Of a DNA stretch of 64,000 nt, positions 62,165 through 64,000 are shown in pieces. The notes beneath the pieces are model-generated. The model was given only the letters and a program-made list of their open reading frames with translations. It did no database searches and was not told the DNA's origin. The translations under genes and the position numbers were made by a program. Source of the DNA: Ailanthus altissimus (lineage: Eukaryota; Streptophyta; Magnoliopsida; Sapindales; Simaroubaceae); the NCBI GenBank assembly GCA_946807835.1, contig OX327705.1, positions 14,972,501 to 15,036,500 of the forward strand. Direction: 5' to 3'. How positions within the stretch are numbered: position 1 is the first letter of the stretch; each line of letters begins with the position of its first letter.

Positions 62165-62748
62165 TATTGATTCCGTGGGTGTAGGAACAGAGGTCTCGGG
62201 TTAGACTATCATTGCAACCTTTGTGTATTTAGCTATCAATTTAACAATTTCATCAAGAATATCCATCAATGATAAAATGAATAAAATTCACCAAAAGAAG
62301 AATACCATTAGATAGTAGAGAACTGTCACCGAAAAGGTGTTAGTTGCCGAGTCGCAAAAAAAAACTCGCTGGAATAGTGCACGATCAGTCGGAACAGTAC
62401 GCCGGAACAGTATACAACTAACCGGAACAGTAAGATGCAGAGTATGTCTTTGCCTCAGGACAGATGCGCCGTAAAGCAGCAGATGGACAGGCGGACAGCA
62501 AAGCAGACTCGCCGGAAAGAAAGCAAAGTCTGAAATATGGCCTTACCGGAGATCAGGACACAAGGTCAGGAATCTGAGCAGTGGTCTGTGGTTGCCGATC
62601 ACTGATTGCAGCAGTAGCAGCTCAGATCAACCACCAGCGCAACAGCTCAGGGCGTAGTCACCGGCAGCAGGCTACACGAAGCAGAAGAAAAACCACCAGT
62701 AACAGCAGAAGCAAGACACCAGCAGCAGTTCAAGAAGCTAACAAGCTA
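62165..62748 (-). promoter_or_regulatory. LINE 5' leader, GC-rich, probable internal promoter region
   Basis: About 580 bp upstream of ORF1. From 62340 to 62740 it is much more GC-rich than the surroundings, with repeated CCGGAACAGTA words (near 62389, 62405 and 62425) and CAGCAG/CAGCAA triplets. Plant L1 elements carry their promoter here. The open frame 62581-62811 crosses the LINE/host border and is not a gene. Confidence 0.5.
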
Positions 62749-63052
62749 AACTTTATTCGATTTTTGGCATACAACACTAGTACTCTTCAACTTTTTTTTT
62801 TTTTTTGTTAACAAACATAATCATGCAACGAGGGAAGATTAAAAAATGAAATTAGTATAAATTAAGAGCCTTGCAATGAATCAAGAAAAACCACTAAAAT
62901 CCTGGAAGAATGTTTATTCAAAACTAAGATGAAAGCAAAATACACATATTTCAAATAGCTCAATTTTGTTAAAAGCTTGGCCATGAGGCCCTTATTTAAT
63001 CATACAAATTTCCCAAAATATATAATTACATCTCATAGTTAATACCTAACCT
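62749..63052. other. 3' flank of BAHD copy 2, almost identical to copy 1
   Basis: From CTAAACTTTATTCGATTTTTGG to the stop codon it matches 37477-37777 with one visible substitution and a longer poly-T run (near 62791-62806). It holds the likely 3' UTR and poly(A) signals (AATAAA on the minus strand near 62914, TTTATT on the plus strand). Confidence 0.8.
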
Positions 63053-64000
63053 TTAAAATAAGCTTGGATCAATAGAAGCATTAGCAAGAATGCCAGGATC
63101 TTGTTCAAATTTGGCCATTTCTTTCTTTGACATTCCTACCCATGCTTCAATTCCCTTACCGTCGCTGCTGTCAAAGAGAATGGCAGCGTCTTTATACTTC
63201 ATAGCAAAACCAACCCACATGGGCTTTCCCCACCCAAAATCAGCTTCATAAAACGAAAGTCTCAACCAAGAAGAAATTTGAAACCACTTAATACTACTAT
63301 CCATTGAAACTCCTTCCATTAGGTTCTTCATGTAATTTAAGAACCCACCATCTGCTTGAACCTTCCTCACATAATCGTTATTGATCTTACTTATCGATTC
63401 GTGAAACTTTTCTATCAACTTATTACAGTCAGTAGACTTCTCCATTGGCCAATTTGCTGTTGTTGCTAGAAAGAGATTCCCAATAGTTTCTTCTGGCAAT
63501 GGTGGATTCAATTTGTTACGCAGATTCACAGCAGTTCCTGCAACCAGATGTGTATAATTAAACTCATCTACTTCTCTTGCTGCAGTCAATACACCACCCA
63601 AAATAAGTGCGGATACAACTTCAAAACGTGTGGGATAATAACTCGAAGATGATTCATTGCCATATTTTTCTTTTAGAGCAGCTATCTTACTACCATCAAA
63701 TGTAAATCTCTTTGTTATTATTTCTGTTGACGGAGAAGGCTTCTCAGAAGAGCTACTAGTTGAGAAGCCTAATAAATTTTGTGGAGGAAAGATAGAAGTG
63801 CAATCCGGAATCGCAGTCGGCATACTATTGGAAATATCGGAGCCACAAGAAATTGCTGTCCAACTTTTAATAAAGTTTGCTGCCGTCGTTATATCAGCAA
63901 CAAAATGACTAAAGCCAAGACAAATTGCTATCCCACCGCAATCAAAGCAAGTGACTTGGACTACTAAGCTGACAGGCAAACTTGGCTTTTCGTTCAGTTT
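63053..64000 (-). CDS. BAHD acyltransferase, second copy, 5' part outside window
   Basis: This copy matches codons 120-434 of the gene at 37778-39082 and runs off the right edge in frame; the TTG near 63979 is internal, not a start. HFVAD and DFGWG are intact and there is no stop. Over 308 residues there are 15 differences. Five are clustered where copy 1 has PLPKGSIGNLILTTT and this copy has PLPEETIGNLFLATT; the others are scattered (for example Gly to Ser, Val to Phe, Gly to Val). It is probably a working paralogue with the same type of reaction, perhaps an altered substrate range. The 5' end must be seen to confirm completeness. Confidence 0.93.
   Translation of the reverse strand, partial: KLNEKPSLPVSLVVQVTCFDCGGIAICLGFSHFVADITTAANFIKSWTAISCGSDISNSMPTAIPDCTSIFPPQNLLGFSTSSSSEKPSPSTEIITKRFTFDGSKIAALKEKYGNESSSSYYPTRFEVVSALILGGVLTAAREVDEFNYTHLVAGTAVNLRNKLNPPLPEETIGNLFLATTANWPMEKSTDCNKLIEKFHESISKINNDYVRKVQADGGFLNYMKNLMEGVSMDSSIKWFQISSWLRLSFYEADFGWGKPMWVGFAMKYKDAAILFDSSDGKGIEAWVGMSKKEMAKFEQDPGILANASIDPSLF

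Larger units (their letters stand above)
56556..62748 (-). mobile_element. L1-type LINE, about 6.2 kb, inactive
   Basis: A near full-length non-LTR element inserted in unit 2: unit 1 reads through the same site at 37465-37478. In minus-strand order it has a GC-rich 5' leader (62748-62165), ORF1 with DUF4283 and a zinc knuckle, ORF2 with endonuclease, reverse transcriptase, a decayed zinc-binding region and an RNase H domain, then an A/T-rich 3' end near 56556. Frameshifts and stops are frequent. The C-terminal RNase H places it with plant L1 elements that acquired that domain. No clear target-site duplication was found. Confidence 0.9.

Noticed and set aside
62581..62811. 76-codon Arg/Ser-rich frame at the LINE 5' border
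   Set aside because: It crosses from the LINE leader into host DNA and is open because of CAG-rich sequence.

Overview
This window looks like nuclear DNA from a eudicot plant, probably woody; the species cannot be named from the sequence. The reasons are very AT-rich spacers, plant-type Ty3/gypsy, Copia, hAT and L1 elements, a fragment of the strigolactone F-box gene MAX2/D3, and two intronless BAHD acyltransferase genes of the vinorine-synthase/salutaridinol-acetyltransferase type. The only convincing host protein-coding genes are these two BAHD copies, both on the minus strand: one complete (37778-39082) and one whose 5' part lies beyond the right edge (63053-64000). Nearly everything else is repeats, mostly decayed and often nested.

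Layout. 0.3-2.8 kb: solo LTR of a TG..CA family (copy A) carrying CA microsatellites. 4-5.2 kb: a gypsy LTR. 5.3-6.4 kb: a possible non-LTR remnant. 7.2-7.9 kb: hAT transposase pseudogene with a BED finger. 8.9 kb: Copia gag fragment. 9.5-9.9 kb: an unidentified coding-like stretch. 13.6-33.4 kb: a pile of minus-strand Ty3/gypsy elements in an LTR-internal-LTR-internal order. Into it have gone a solo LTR with a perfect CAAAC duplication (copy B), an organelle-like segment, an element carrying a MAX2 fragment and flanked by a 10-bp direct repeat, and a 2.9-kb chromovirus-like solo LTR sitting in the protease region.

34.4-64 kb is a segmental duplication. The first unit (about 34.4-39 kb) holds BAHD copy 1. 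The second (about 48.4 kb to beyond the edge) holds BAHD copy 2 and has been inflated by later insertions: solo LTR C with solo LTR D inside it (49.0-54.2 kb), a MITE (55.9 kb) and a 6.2-kb L1-type LINE (56.6-62.7 kb). Between the units lie a striking tandem array of AAC/AAT/AAG microsatellites (39.9-41.7 kb), a gypsy RT-RNase H relic (42-43.3 kb) and a Copia primer-binding-site fragment (45 kb).

The two BAHD proteins differ at 15 of 308 comparable residues, yet their roughly 300 bp of 3' flank are almost identical and sequence beyond the LINE is clearly more diverged. This suggests gene conversion or a staged duplication. I see no tRNA, rRNA or CRISPR locus and no obviously new gene system. 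The most noteworthy items are the identity step around the BAHD pair, the MAX2-carrying element, the four-copy solo-LTR family with its nested pair, and the protease-integrase deletion fusion.
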